Counted from the first letter of the stretch, positions 1 to 8,361 are shown. The stretch is DNA of 64,000 nt from Tessaracoccus aquimaris (GCF_001997345.1 NZ_CP019606.1:186001-250000); one strand, 5' to 3'. Notes: a model not told the origin generated them from the sequence alone. Numbers and translations are program-made.

Positions 1-1
1 C

Positions 2-1063
2 AACTCGGCCATGGACGGCTTCGCCGTTCGCGCGGCCGACCTCGAGCCAGGCGCGCGGCTGATGGTCGTCGGGGACATCCCCGCGGGCGCCACCTCGGTC
101 CCCTGGGTCGGGCCGGGCGAGGCCGCCAGGATCATGACGGGCGCCCCGATGCCGACCGGCGCCGACACCGTCGTTCCCGTCGAACTGACCGACCAACCCT
201 CGGGCGCCGCGGACCTGCCCGCCACGGTCGAGGTGCGTGAGGTCGTTACGGAGGGCCGGCACGTGCGCGGCCGCGGCGAGGACGTGGCCGTCGGGGACGT
301 CGTGCTTCCCGCGGGTCTGCGGTGGAGCCCCGCGGCGGCATCGTCGGCCGCCTCGCTCGGGCACGGCACCGTGCCACTGGTGCGCAGGCCACGGGTCGCG
401 GTGCTCGCCACCGGGTCGGAACTCGTCGCCGCGGGTCAGCCTCTCGGCTTCGGCCAGATCCCCGACTCGAACTCGATCCTGCTCGCCGGGCTGTGCGAGG
501 GGTGGGGCGCAGAGGTCGCAATGGTGGAGTCGGTCTCCGACGACCCGGCACACTTCCGCGCGGCGCTCGCGCGAGCCATCGACGCCGACCTGGTGCTGAC
601 CAGCGGGGGAGTCTCCGTCGGAGCCTTCGAGGTGGTCCGCCAGGTCGTCGAGGGAGACATCTCGTTCGACAAGGTCGCCATGCAGCCGGGCAAGCCGCAG
701 GCCAGCGGGCTGCTCGCCTGGCCCGACGGTCGCCGCGTCCCGATGCTGGGGCTGCCCGGCAACCCCGTCAGCGTGTTCGTGTCCGCCTGGGTCTACGCGC
801 GGCCGCTGCTCGCAAAGCTGGGCGGGTGGAGCGACGCATGGCCGTCGTCACTGCTCCCGGCGACGGTCGGCTGGAGCGGGCCGGAGGGTCGCCGCCAGTT
901 CGTGCCGGTCAAGATCTCGGAGGAGGGGGTGACCCCCGTGCACCGGTTGGGCTCGGGGTCGCACCTGGTCGCCTCGCTTGCCCTGGCCGACGGGCTCGCG
1001 GTCGTGCCAGAGGACGTCACCACGGTCGCCGCGGGCGAGACCGTCACCGTCCACGCCTTGTAA
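2..1063 (+). CDS. moeA: Molybdopterin molybdenumtransferase MoeA (5' partial)
   Basis: MoeA inserts molybdate into adenylylated molybdopterin, the last step of molybdenum cofactor synthesis, in the cytoplasm. The reading frame is open to the left edge. The first visible residues, NSAMDGFAV, are the internal conserved SAMDGFA motif of the family, so about 50-60 N-terminal residues lie outside the window and the first ATG (position 11) is not the true start. Family motifs follow: MTGAPMP, a MogA-like core with LTSGGVSVGAFE, LPGNPVSVFVS, and a C-terminal beta-barrel domain ending at residue VHAL. moaC starts 10 bases after the stop on the same strand, so the two are almost certainly co-transcribed. 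More Mo genes (mogA, modABC) lie 7-11 kb further on. Confidence 0.95.
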   Translation, partial: NSAMDGFAVRAADLEPGARLMVVGDIPAGATSVPWVGPGEAARIMTGAPMPTGADTVVPVELTDQPSGAADLPATVEVREVVTEGRHVRGRGEDVAVGDVVLPAGLRWSPAAASSAASLGHGTVPLVRRPRVAVLATGSELVAAGQPLGFGQIPDSNSILLAGLCEGWGAEVAMVESVSDDPAHFRAALARAIDADLVLTSGGVSVGAFEVVRQVVEGDISFDKVAMQPGKPQASGLLAWPDGRRVPMLGLPGNPVSVFVSAWVYARPLLAKLGGWSDAWPSSLLPATVGWSGPEGRRQFVPVKISEEGVTPVHRLGSGSHLVASLALADGLAVVPEDVTTVAAGETVTVHAL

Positions 1064-1073
1064 TCTCTGCCCC

Positions 1074-1544
1074 ATGACCCGCTTCACGCACCTCGACGAC
1101 GCAGGCAACGCCCGGATGGTCGACGTCACCGCCAAGACCCCCACCGTCCGCTCCGCCTCCGCGGTCGCGTCGGTCCGCTGCAGCGCTGAGGTCGTGCAGG
1201 CTCTGCGCGACGGGACGGTGCCGAAGGGCGACGTGCTCGCGGTCGCCCGGGTCGCCGGGATCGCCGCGGCGAAGAAGGTCCCCGACCTGCTGCCGCTGGC
1301 ACACGTGATCGGCGTCCACGGCGTCGTCGTCGACCTCGAGATCGTCGACGAGGGCATCGACATCTCGGCCACGGTCCGCACGGCGGATCGCACAGGCGTC
1401 GAGATGGAGGCCCTGACGGCGGTGACGGTCGCCGCACTGGCGGTGGTCGACATGATCAAGGGCGTCGACAAGTTGAGCGAGATCGTCGGGGCAAAGGTGG
1501 TCGCCAAGTCCGGCGGTAGGTCCGGGGACTGGTCGCGGGAGTAG
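1074..1544 (+). CDS. moaC: Cyclic pyranopterin monophosphate synthase MoaC
   Basis: MoaC acts early in molybdenum cofactor synthesis, converting the cyclic GTP product of MoaA into cyclic pyranopterin monophosphate. I place the start at the ATG at 1074 (MTRFTHLDDAGNARMVDV), which gives 156 aa, the usual MoaC length. The frame is also open upstream to 978, but that stretch is inside moeA. Visible family features are the N-terminal HLDDAGNARMVDVTAK segment, the central KKVPDLLPLAHVIGVHGV helix and the C-terminal VEMEALTAVTVAALAVVDMIKGVDK active-site region (here written in two parts: VEMEALTAVTVAAL, then AVVDMIKGVDK). The usual Cys of the LCH motif is Ala here. It follows moeA by 10 bases, which suggests one transcript. 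Confidence 0.93.
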   Translation: MTRFTHLDDAGNARMVDVTAKTPTVRSASAVASVRCSAEVVQALRDGTVPKGDVLAVARVAGIAAAKKVPDLLPLAHVIGVHGVVVDLEIVDEGIDISATVRTADRTGVEMEALTAVTVAALAVVDMIKGVDKLSEIVGAKVVAKSGGRSGDWSRE

Positions 1545-1579
1545 ATGCACTGACCGGACACTTTAGTCGTGACGGATAC

Positions 1580-2542
1580 TCAAGATCGATAACGTGCCGC
1601 CAGTGCTTCGGCACGCCCATACAACGCATCGCGGACTGACCCTGGCGCTAGAACTTCGGCGTCCGTATCGAGTCGCCACACCGCCCACACCGCGTGGCGC
1701 AGGTCTTCGAAGGTCACGTCGAGGCGGATCCAGTCATCCGGTTCCGGGTCCTCGGCCCGCACAGCTCTTGCATTCTCCAGCAGGTCCTCACGCCGAGACG
1801 TCTTGATGCGGACGACGACGCGGATGTGGTTCTCGGAAAGGAACTGTGCAGTGCGCTCGGCCCAGATGCGGTCGAGATCGGCTTGGACTGGGCGTTGCGC
1901 CGGTTCGGGGAGTGCTTTGGCGTTGAGCATCCGAGACAGACGGTAAGTACGATCGTCTCCGGACTTCGTCGCCAGCAGATAGGTGCGCCCGCGGACGGTG
2001 ACCAGTCCAATCGGATCGACGGTTTGACGACTTGGTGCCTTACCGGGTGCCGCGTAGTTGAACTGCAGCCGGCGGGTGGTGAGCACCGCGGTCCGGACCT
2101 CGCGCATGACGCCATCGGCCAGGTCCTCGTTGGGGGCGGGGCGAGAGAGTAGGTCGGTCTCCGGCTCCACAAGGAACCGTTTGGCCGCATCGCGGAGACT
2201 CATCTGGTGCCCTTCGGGCAGCGCGTCGACGACCTTGCGCATCGCCGAGGCTAGGGGTGCACTGAGACCGAAGACCTCCCTTCGGTCTGATCCCGCTGTG
2301 AGCAGCGCGAGCGCTTCGTCATGGTTCAGGCCGGTCAGTTCGGTTCGGAAGCCGGGAAGGAGTGAGTAGCCGCCGTGTCGACCACGGTCGGCATAGACGG
2401 GGACGCCTGCTGTCGAGAGGGCATCGATGTCGCGCAGCACGGTGCGCGTGGACACTTCGAACTCACTGGCCAGCTGGTCAGCGGTCATTCGGCCTCGCTG
2501 GCGCAGCAACAACACCAGCGAGACCAGTCGGTCTGCTCGCAT
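1580..2542 (-). CDS. WYL-domain transcriptional regulator (DeoR-like HTH)
   Basis: Predicted DNA-binding regulator of 320 aa. The N-terminal winged helix (about residues 1-60) contains MTADQLASEFEVSTRTVLRD, a typical HTH_11 recognition helix. A glycine-rich wing (DRGRHGGYSLLPGFR) follows. The C-terminal half is a WYL-type ligand-sensing region with LQFNYAAPGKAP and DPIGLVTVRGRTYLLA, and ends in a WCX-like domain. I chose the ATG at 2542 (MRADRLVSLVLLL) over an upstream in-frame ATG at 2572. The upstream choice would add ten unlike residues and run into the palindrome at 2561-2583. The gene diverges from ridA, and that palindrome sits between them, so it probably represses itself and controls ridA. 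The ligand is unknown. Confidence 0.88.
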   Translation of the reverse strand: MRADRLVSLVLLLRQRGRMTADQLASEFEVSTRTVLRDIDALSTAGVPVYADRGRHGGYSLLPGFRTELTGLNHDEALALLTAGSDRREVFGLSAPLASAMRKVVDALPEGHQMSLRDAAKRFLVEPETDLLSRPAPNEDLADGVMREVRTAVLTTRRLQFNYAAPGKAPSRQTVDPIGLVTVRGRTYLLATKSGDDRTYRLSRMLNAKALPEPAQRPVQADLDRIWAERTAQFLSENHIRVVVRIKTSRREDLLENARAVRAEDPEPDDWIRLDVTFEDLRHAVWAVWRLDTDAEVLAPGSVRDALYGRAEALAARYRS

Positions 2543-2560
2543 GCATCCATCTTTACCAGA

Positions 2561-2583
2561 ATCACGACACAAGGTGTCGTGAT
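2561..2583. promoter_or_regulatory. Perfect 10-bp inverted repeat operator between WYL regulator and ridA
   Basis: ATCACGACAC, a 3-base spacer AAG, then GTGTCGTGAT: a perfect 23-bp dyad. It lies 18 bases upstream of the regulator's start and 82 bases upstream of ridA, where a shared divergent operator would be. It is too short-looped and too far from any stop codon to read as a terminator. Binding by the neighbouring WYL protein is inference from position. Confidence 0.7.
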
Positions 2584-2665
2584 TTGCCCGGAGGGTAGTA
2601 GTGCAGTGTTGAGCACGGCGGCCATAGGGCGCCCGGGCGCTGCGGAACGGATGAACGGAGCAAGA

Positions 2666-3061
2666 ATGGAACGCACGGCAGTTAACCCGGTGACGTGGTC
2701 GCAGGAGATGGGCTTCAACCAGGGCGAAGCGATCTCAGGGGAGACACGGACGCTGTACATCTCGGGACAGACAGCTATGAGCAAGGATGGTCGGCCCGAG
2801 CACGACGGGGACGTTGAGGCTCAGCTCGCGCTGGCCGTTGCGAACCTCGAGGCCGTGCTTGCCGAGGCGGGAATGTCGCTGGCGAACCTGGTCCGCCTTA
2901 ACGTCTACACCACCGATGTCGACGCCCTGTTACCGCACTACGGCGTGCTCGCAGGCAGGCTAGGGGCGGCAGGAGTTGCCCCGACAACCACGATGCTTGG
3001 CGTCACCCGCTTGGCGATCCCAGGCCAGATCGTCGAGCTCGAAGGAACCGCTGTCGCATAG
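2666..3061 (+). CDS. RidA/YjgF/YER057c family protein
   Basis: A 131-aa protein of the RidA family. Members hydrolyse reactive enamine/imine intermediates made by PLP enzymes, or have related deaminase roles. The family pattern is clear: LYISGQTAMSKDG near residue 35, a long helix ALAVANLEAVLAEAGMSLAN, then LVRLNVYTTDVDAL and the C-terminal PTTTMLGVTRLAIPGQIVELE. The usual catalytic Arg is not evident: the segment reads TMLGVTRLAIPG, so the exact reaction is uncertain. Start at 2666 is supported by GGAG five bases upstream. An in-frame ATG at 2651 is less well placed. It diverges from the WYL regulator and is followed by a strong hairpin. Confidence 0.85.
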   Translation: MERTAVNPVTWSQEMGFNQGEAISGETRTLYISGQTAMSKDGRPEHDGDVEAQLALAVANLEAVLAEAGMSLANLVRLNVYTTDVDALLPHYGVLAGRLGAAGVAPTTTMLGVTRLAIPGQIVELEGTAVA

Positions 3062-3080
3062 CGCCCCCTCTGGAACTCAT

Positions 3081-3119
3081 TTCGGACGGTCAGCAGGGTA
3101 ATCCTGCTGACCGTCCGAA
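3081..3119 (+). terminator. Strong hairpin after ridA
   Basis: Two perfect 17-base arms (3081-3097 and 3103-3119) around the loop GTAAT, 20 bases after the ridA stop. No T-tract follows, as is common for actinobacterial terminator hairpins. Confidence 0.75.
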
Positions 3120-3133
3120 GCCCGAAGGAGCCC

Positions 3134-3211
3134 ATGTCCCACGCGCTGCCTCGCTACGCCGAAATGTGGATCGATGGGCGACCGATCCTCGCCACCGAGA
3201 ATCCCGCCTGA
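3134..3211 (+). CDS. Possible 25-aa small ORF or gene remnant
   Basis: A short frame reading MSHALPRYAEMWIDGRPILA and ending TENPA, with AAGGAG six bases before its ATG, directly after the ridA hairpin. The stretch MWIDGRPI is reminiscent of the N-terminal strand of aldehyde-dehydrogenase-like proteins. It may therefore be the severed start of a larger gene rather than a functional peptide. No continuation is visible in other frames before the DUF222 gene on the opposite strand. Function unknown. Confidence 0.3.
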   Translation: MSHALPRYAEMWIDGRPILATENPA

Positions 3212-3268
3212 GAAGACGCCCCAGCCGCCGTCTCACGATTGATCAACGTCCCGGTCGGGACAACGAGA

Positions 3269-4708
3269 TCAGGAAGGCACGGACCGGCCAGCCCGATAGT
3301 CCGGGTGCCACGGGTCTTCGTGTGGCTCCGGGAATCGGATGGCCGGGGTGTGGGCAGAGTCCTCCCCATCAGCTGGGGCGTCCCTTATCTCAAACTCGTT
3401 CGCGAGGTCGGACTCGAGGCGGCGGAGCCTGTGGCGCCGGTGCTGGCGCGGAGCCCGGTTGAAGTCGATGTGTCCGGGTGGCCGGAACCAGGGCTCTCCG
3501 GAGTCCGCGTCGATCCAGACCTGCCACTGACTGACCTCCGACTGGAGCGGGTCGGGCTCGACCAGGCGGTGATGCCTCGGGCACAGCAGCACGAGGTTGT
3601 CCAGACTCGTAGCACCGCCGTCGTGCCACGGCTGGATGTGGTGGGCCTCGCAGACCGCGGGAGGCATGGTGCAGTGCGGGAACGCGCAGCCGGCGTCGCG
3701 GCGGGTGAGGGCCGCCCGAATGCCGCTCGTGACCAGCCGCCGTCGACGCCCGACATCGAGGGGCTCCGAGCGGCCGCCCAGGACGACCGGGATCAGGTTC
3801 GCGTCGCAGGCGAGGCGTCGAGCCTCACCGGCGGTCAGGGAGGCGGCGTCGATGCCGATCAGGTCGGCCGATCCGATCCCGTCGCGCAGGCTCTCCAGCG
3901 AGACGGTGATCGACACCGTTGGCCTGTCCAGCCCGAGCCTTGGCAGCGAACCCGCCGCCGCGGAGTGGTGGGCGAGACTCATCAGCGCGTCGGCGCGCCT
4001 GGCGTCGCGGGTGGGCGGCATGGCTTCCGAGGCGTACGACGACAGCGGCGGCGTGAGCGCGTCGAGTTGGGCCTGGAGCAGCGCGCCGTCGGCGAGGGGG
4101 AGCCTGCCGGTCAGCGTCATGTAGCCGTGGCAGGAGTCGGTCAGCCGCACCGAACGGATCGCCTCGGCGCGGCGCCGTTCGCGGTCCAGCCGGGCGCCTT
4201 CCTCGTGCTCTGCCGCCTCCGGGTCGAGCAGCGCCCACACCTCGAGGGCCGCGTGCCGCAGTTCGTGAGGAGAGAAGGAGCCGGCCAACTCGATCAGCTC
4301 GGCCTGGCACACCTCCAGGACACGGCCGGTGATGATGGTCGGAAGCTTCTTCAGCCCGAACACCATTGCCGACGCCTGGGCCGCAGAGACCGTTCCCTCG
4401 ACGAGGGCGGCCTTGATCATGGTGAACCGTTCCGACAGGTCGTCGGCGAGCCGCAGGTCGGCTGAGGTGCGGGCACTGTCGTGGCGCGGAGTCGAACGGT
4501 GCTGGTCGATCACCGAGGCGAGGCCGTCGAGGTTCGCCTCGTGGAGCAGGTGCAGCTTGAGGCCCTCGGCTTGGGCCTGGATCTGTTCGAGCGTCTCCAT
4601 GACCGAGGCCAGCCTCGCCGCGCGTTCGTCGTGCTCCGAGAGCGTCGTCGCCGCGTGCCAGAGCGCTGCCATCAACTCCTGGCTGCCCCGCTGCAACGAA
4701 TCGAACAT
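3269..4708 (-). CDS. DUF222 / HNH endonuclease domain protein (13E12 type)
   Basis: A 479-aa protein of the multi-copy actinobacterial 13E12-repeat family. The N-terminal two thirds are the helical DUF222 region (for example LEQIQAQAEGLKLHLLHEAN and the central LTDSCHGYMTLTGRLPLADG). The C-terminal part is an HNH nuclease fold: CAFPHCTMPPAVCEAHHIQPW, then DGGATSLDNLVLLCPRHHRL, with the Cys pair and His residues expected to bind metal. The C-terminal tail is rich in Arg, His and acidic residues. The family is widespread, often in many copies per genome and often next to tRNA genes or repeats, as here (tRNA-Pro follows). A nuclease role is inferred from the HNH motif. The biological role is not established. 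Confidence 0.88.
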   Translation of the reverse strand: MFDSLQRGSQELMAALWHAATTLSEHDERAARLASVMETLEQIQAQAEGLKLHLLHEANLDGLASVIDQHRSTPRHDSARTSADLRLADDLSERFTMIKAALVEGTVSAAQASAMVFGLKKLPTIITGRVLEVCQAELIELAGSFSPHELRHAALEVWALLDPEAAEHEEGARLDRERRRAEAIRSVRLTDSCHGYMTLTGRLPLADGALLQAQLDALTPPLSSYASEAMPPTRDARRADALMSLAHHSAAAGSLPRLGLDRPTVSITVSLESLRDGIGSADLIGIDAASLTAGEARRLACDANLIPVVLGGRSEPLDVGRRRRLVTSGIRAALTRRDAGCAFPHCTMPPAVCEAHHIQPWHDGGATSLDNLVLLCPRHHRLVEPDPLQSEVSQWQVWIDADSGEPWFRPPGHIDFNRAPRQHRRHRLRRLESDLANEFEIRDAPADGEDSAHTPAIRFPEPHEDPWHPDYRAGRSVPS

Positions 4709-4932
4709 AGAGCCTATTATTCCCTTGAGGTCCGACAGTTTCGCCGTCGTGAGGGGTTCTCCGGTCGTGCGTCAATAACGGTTTGATAACGGTTGATGGT
4801 CGTGAGGGCGCCCTGATGTCCGGGTGTGGACTGGGGGGCTAGAGGTTCTCCACGCCCCAAGCACACGAGGGGCACAGGTCGGCAGACGAGTTGACCACCG
4901 CGTTGGAGCCGAGCAACTGAGACTCGATGCCG

Positions 4933-5005
4933 CGGGCTGTGGGCCGCTTTGTGGCGCACCTGGCTGGGAGTCAGGGGGCCGCAGGTTCGAGTCCTGTCAG
5001 CCCGA
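4933..5005 (+). tRNA. tRNA-Pro (GGG)
   Basis: A 73-nt cloverleaf. The acceptor stem CGGGCTG pairs with CAGCCCG, the discriminator is A, and no CCA is encoded. The anticodon stem CCTGG/TCAGG encloses the loop CTGGGAG, so the anticodon is GGG. The T-arm is GCAGG-TTCGAGT-CCTGT. The D stem is weak (GCC/GGC). Confidence 0.88.
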
Positions 5006-5011
5006 CGCAGA

Positions 5012-5043
5012 AGCCCAGGTGAGATTGGCCCTTCGCCTGGGCT
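5012..5043 (+). terminator. Terminator after tRNA-Pro
   Basis: AGCCCAGG (5012-5019) pairs with CCTGGGCT (5036-5043), seven bases past the tRNA end. It probably ends the tRNA transcript. Confidence 0.6.
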
Positions 5044-5094
5044 CCATCATGTCCGACGGTGCTTCTGTGGTCCCCGCAGCCATGCGATGCGGCA

Positions 5095-5979
5095 CTACGC
5101 GTCGAGACTCGCAAGGAAACGCCGGGTCTCCTCGGCGAAGAGGTCGTGTGCTTCCAGTTGCGCCCAGTGACCCGTGCCAGGGGCCAGCACGAGCCGTGCG
5201 TCCGGGATCAACTCGGCGGCGCGTTGGGAGTCGGAGGGGCTGACCATCGGATCGTCCTGCCCGTGGAACAGCAGCGTCGGAGCGGTAATCTCATGCACCC
5301 GCGGGAGCAGGTTGTTGCGCATGGACTTCCGGCCGAGCGTGGCCTGGTTGTAGCGCCCGTAGGCGATGCCGGCCCCGGGGGCTCGTGACTCACGCACGAA
5401 CTCCTCGACCACCTCGGAGGGGAGCGTTGCAGGGTCCTTGACGATGGCCCGCAGCACCAGGCCGGTGAAACGATTGGCGACGCGTGCCAGCGGCAGCAGC
5501 ACCCAGTCCGGCAGTTGGGTGCCGAGCCAGGAGAAGAAATGAGTGACGCGTCCTCCGACGCGTTCGGTGAGCCCGCCCGGCGCGATCAGGATCAGTGCGG
5601 CGGTGAACTCGGGATGGCGCAGAGCGACGTTGAGGGCGACGTCGCCGCCCATGGACACACCGGCGACCGCCGCCTTCGGCACGCCGAGCGCTCGGGCGAC
5701 GTCCACGACGAAATCGGCCATCGACTGCGGGCCACCCAGCGCAGGGATCTCCTGTGTGCCACCGAACCCCGGCAGGTCGACGGCGACCACCCTGCGATCG
5801 GCTCCGAACGCGATGAAGGCACGGAACCATGAGATACCGGCGCTATCGGTGCCGCCGCCGTGGATGAGCAGCAGCGGCGTTCGCGCACCATCGTCACGAC
5901 CGCCGAGGAGCACCCGGGTCTGGCCCTGCGGAAGCGCCACGAACCGTTCCTTCGCTCCGGGCGGGATCAGATGACTCAT
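5095..5979 (-). CDS. Alpha/beta hydrolase
   Basis: A 294-aa cytoplasmic alpha/beta-hydrolase-fold protein. It has an oxyanion-hole segment LLLIHGGGTDSAG, a nucleophile elbow GVSMGGD (Ser), an acid after GQDDPMV, and the catalytic His in APGTGHWAQLE near the C-terminus, so the triad looks complete. I use the ATG at 5979, which has AGGAGG seven bases upstream, instead of an upstream in-frame ATG at 6051. The substrate cannot be told from sequence. Related proteins include esterases, C-C hydrolases and haloperoxidase-like enzymes. It stands alone between tRNA-Pro and a repeat patch. Confidence 0.85.
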   Translation of the reverse strand: MSHLIPPGAKERFVALPQGQTRVLLGGRDDGARTPLLLIHGGGTDSAGISWFRAFIAFGADRRVVAVDLPGFGGTQEIPALGGPQSMADFVVDVARALGVPKAAVAGVSMGGDVALNVALRHPEFTAALILIAPGGLTERVGGRVTHFFSWLGTQLPDWVLLPLARVANRFTGLVLRAIVKDPATLPSEVVEEFVRESRAPGAGIAYGRYNQATLGRKSMRNNLLPRVHEITAPTLLFHGQDDPMVSPSDSQRAAELIPDARLVLAPGTGHWAQLEAHDLFAEETRRFLASLDA

Positions 5980-6163
5980 GACGCCTCCTCTGCAGTCGAT
6001 CGCGTTCCTGCCTCGTCGCCCTCGTCTGCCGCACGTTCGAGGCGAGTCCATCCCCTCGGCCGCGCTCCTGCAGCAGCGTGAGCAGTCGCTCGGCGGCGGG
6101 CGAGGTCTGCGTAGTGTGTCTAGTCTCTCGGAGATCGGGCCTTGGGACTAGGGCTTCCCTGGT

Positions 6164-6716
6164 CCCCTCGACGAGCTCGGGGATCGTTCGCTGAGCTTGT
6201 CGAGGCGCCCGACTTGGTGCGGGGTTTCGGACCCCTCGACAGGCTCGGGGATCGGCTGGTTGCGGACCCCTCGACGGGCTCGGGGGTCGTTCGCTGAGCT
6301 TGTCGAAGCGTCCGGGTTGGTGCGGGGTTTCGGACCCCTCGACGAGCTCGGGCGCCGTTCGCTGAGCTTGTCGAAGCGTCCGTAACTTGGTGCGCGGTGT
6401 CGGACCCCTCGACCAGCTCGGGGATCGTTGGTTGCGGACCCCTCGACGAGCTCGGGGGCCGTTCGCTGAGCTTGTCGAAGCATCCGGTTGTGGTGCGGGT
6501 TCTCGGACCCCTCGACGAGCTCGGTGAGCGTCTGGTTGCGTCTCCTTGCCGGGCGGGGCCGTTCGCTGGGCGCGCGACTTGGTGCGGGGTTTCGGACCCC
6601 TCGACTGGCTCGGGGGTCGTTGGTTGCGGACCCCTCGACTGGCTCGGGGTCGTTGGCTGCGGACTCCTCGACGAGCTTGGGGAGCGTTGGTTGCGGACCC
6701 CTCGACAGGCCTCGGG
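6164..6716. repeat. Dense patch of interspersed short repeats
   Basis: This 550-bp intergenic stretch is built from about eleven variants of GGACCCCTCGACNAGCTCGG and four copies of GTTCGCTGAGCTTGTCGAAG, joined by TTGGTGCGGGGTTTC and GGTTGCGGA linkers. The units have no stop codons in several frames, so long spurious reading frames cross it on both strands. Related units occur at 40836-40917 and 47432-47700. This is a genome-wide repeat family of REP type. No spacer-repeat regularity of a CRISPR is present. The rest of 5980-6788 holds no gene that I can support. Confidence 0.85.
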
Positions 6717-6788
6717 AGCGAATGGTTCACCTGGCCGACAGTCTCGATGGAAGGCCTAGTGGGCGCGGCTTCGGCTAGGGTTTCACGC

Positions 6789-7751
6789 ATGTCAGAGACC
6801 CCCACGATCGTCAGTATCCTCACCGCCAGGGCGCAGGCGTCGCCTGCCGACACCGCGCGGGAACTCGAGAAGGCCGCCAAGAAGATCGGGTCCTACTCCC
6901 GCGCCCCCGGCAAGCGCAAGGACGCCGAGCGGGTCACGAGCGTCCTGACTCCCGCCGTCGTCGAGGCGCTCGGGGATGCGTTCATCGCGGTGCGGACCTA
7001 CGAGCTCGACAACCCCCTCCCGCTGCTCGGCCCCGACTTCCGGCAGGCCGACCACGCCTTCGCGGCGCTCCTGATCGGCGCGGCCGACCCTGCCTTGGAG
7101 GCCATGGCGCTGCGCGGCGTCGACCAGGTGGTGGCCCTGCTGCCCAGGATGAGCGCCAAGCAGGCCGAACACATCCAGTACCTCGCCAAGCAGTTCCCGG
7201 AGGTCGAGGCCGCCAACCGACTGCACGCTGCGGCCAAGGGCGTGCTCGCCCAGTTCCCGGAGACGGCAGGAGAGGCGTGGGCGCGCGAACTCGGACTGGA
7301 CCTGCCCGACGAGTACTGGTCGATCTCACTTCGTCTCGACCCGGTTGAAGCCGACACGGAGGAGGCTCGAAGGCGTCCTCGACAGTGGTTCGAGGCCATC
7401 ATCCTGGCCGACATCTCCAACTTCCCGGGCGACCACACCACCTGGAGCATCCGCATCGGCACGACCAACCGCGACATGCTCGGCTGGGACAGGGCCGCTC
7501 CCCAAGAGCGCGGCGTGCCGGTCGGCACCTACGACCGCGAGGACCGCGCCCCCTACGAGCGCATCGCGGGGGCCGTCGTCCCACCGCAGAGCCCCTCAGA
7601 GTTTCCGCGGGTGCTCGCCGACCTGGAGGCCGCGCACCCGGAACTTCGCTACGACTACGCGAAGCTGTCGGTGAGTGGAAGTCCGGGACGGCTGCTGTCG
7701 CCCGCGAAGAAGAAGTTGCTGATCACCTGGCTCTCGCGGGCGAACGGCTGA
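6789..7751 (+). CDS. Hypothetical protein, 320 aa
   Basis: I do not recognise this protein. The start at 6789 (MSETPTIVSILTARAQASPA) is the first ATG after the repeat patch. The frame is open further upstream only because the repeats lack stops. The N-terminal half is mainly helical and Ala/Leu-rich (AFAALLIGAADPALEAMALR, then QVVALLPRMSAKQAEHIQYL), suggesting an alpha-helical repeat fold. The C-terminal half has aromatic and charged strands (DEYWSISLRLDPVE, FEAIILADISNFPGDHTTWS). No signal peptide or membrane span is visible. Codon use matches neighbours. It ends in GACGGCTAAG-like short repeats that run up to the convergent mogA gene. Confidence 0.7.
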   Translation: MSETPTIVSILTARAQASPADTARELEKAAKKIGSYSRAPGKRKDAERVTSVLTPAVVEALGDAFIAVRTYELDNPLPLLGPDFRQADHAFAALLIGAADPALEAMALRGVDQVVALLPRMSAKQAEHIQYLAKQFPEVEAANRLHAAAKGVLAQFPETAGEAWARELGLDLPDEYWSISLRLDPVEADTEEARRRPRQWFEAIILADISNFPGDHTTWSIRIGTTNRDMLGWDRAAPQERGVPVGTYDREDRAPYERIAGAVVPPQSPSEFPRVLADLEAAHPELRYDYAKLSVSGSPGRLLSPAKKKLLITWLSRANG

Positions 7752-7806
7752 GTCGCAGCCCGACGGCTAAGTTGCCCGCCGACGGCTAAGTGCCGCGGAC
7801 AGACGG

Positions 7807-8310
7807 CTAGCTGGGGGTCAGGTCGTGGTCCGCGCCGTCGAGTTGCTCGACGATGTGGGTCAGGATCGGCCCGAGAACCGCGAGCGCGTCCCGTGCCCCA
7901 CCACGTGAGCCGGGCGCGTTGAACACGAACGCGCGCTGCGGCCCCGACTCGACGACGCCAGCTAGCCCGCGCGACAGGCACGACAGCGGCGTGACGGCCA
8001 GCCCGGCCGCCCGGACGGCCTCGGCGACGCCGGGCACCTGGTACGAGAGCAGCGGTGCGGTCGCCTCGACGGTGACGTCGCGCGGGCCGATCCCGGTGCC
8101 GCCGGTGGTCAGCACGATCCGGGCGCCCTCATCGATCGCCTGACCGATCGCAAACGAGATCTGCTCCGCCTCGTCGGGCAGCACAACAGGGTCCGAGACG
8201 TCGAACCCAAGGGCCGCGAGACCGTCGCGCAGCACCCTGCCTGAGCGGTCCTCGTAGACGTCGGCGGCTGCCCGATCCGAGCAGGTGATCACTGCGGCGC
8301 GATAGCTCAT
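7807..8310 (-). CDS. mogA: Molybdopterin adenylyltransferase MogA/MoaB
   Basis: A 167-aa single-domain MogA/MoaB protein, which adenylylates molybdopterin before MoeA inserts molybdenum. The family is shown by AAVITCSDRAAADVYEDRSG at the N-terminus, the nucleotide/pterin motif LTTGGTGIGPRDVT near residue 70, and the C-terminal FNAPGSRGGARDAL (usually LPGSP.A). It diverges from the HTH-Mop regulator/modABC operon across about 80 bases that contain a 12-bp palindrome, so molybdate-responsive control of both sides is plausible. Confidence 0.92.
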   Translation of the reverse strand: MSYRAAVITCSDRAAADVYEDRSGRVLRDGLAALGFDVSDPVVLPDEAEQISFAIGQAIDEGARIVLTTGGTGIGPRDVTVEATAPLLSYQVPGVAEAVRAAGLAVTPLSCLSRGLAGVVESGPQRAFVFNAPGSRGGARDALAVLGPILTHIVEQLDGADHDLTPS

Positions 8311-8361
8311 GGCGACAGACTAGGGCATCGCCCCGATGTTGAACCAAATGGATTGGATTAA

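Noticed and set aside
3239..4465. Plus-strand frame of 408 codons opposite the DUF222-HNH gene
   Set aside because: Shadow of a high-GC gene: low-complexity Arg/Gly/Val sequence, no family motifs, complete overlap with a recognised protein.
6164..6716. Repeat patch as a CRISPR array
   Set aside because: Unit spacing is irregular, the linkers are themselves repeats, and no cas genes are nearby.
5894..6880. Long minus-strand reading frame with repeated RGVRNQRPPS-like peptides
   Set aside because: It is only the translation of the interspersed DNA repeats, which lack stops. Several other frames across the patch are open for the same reason.
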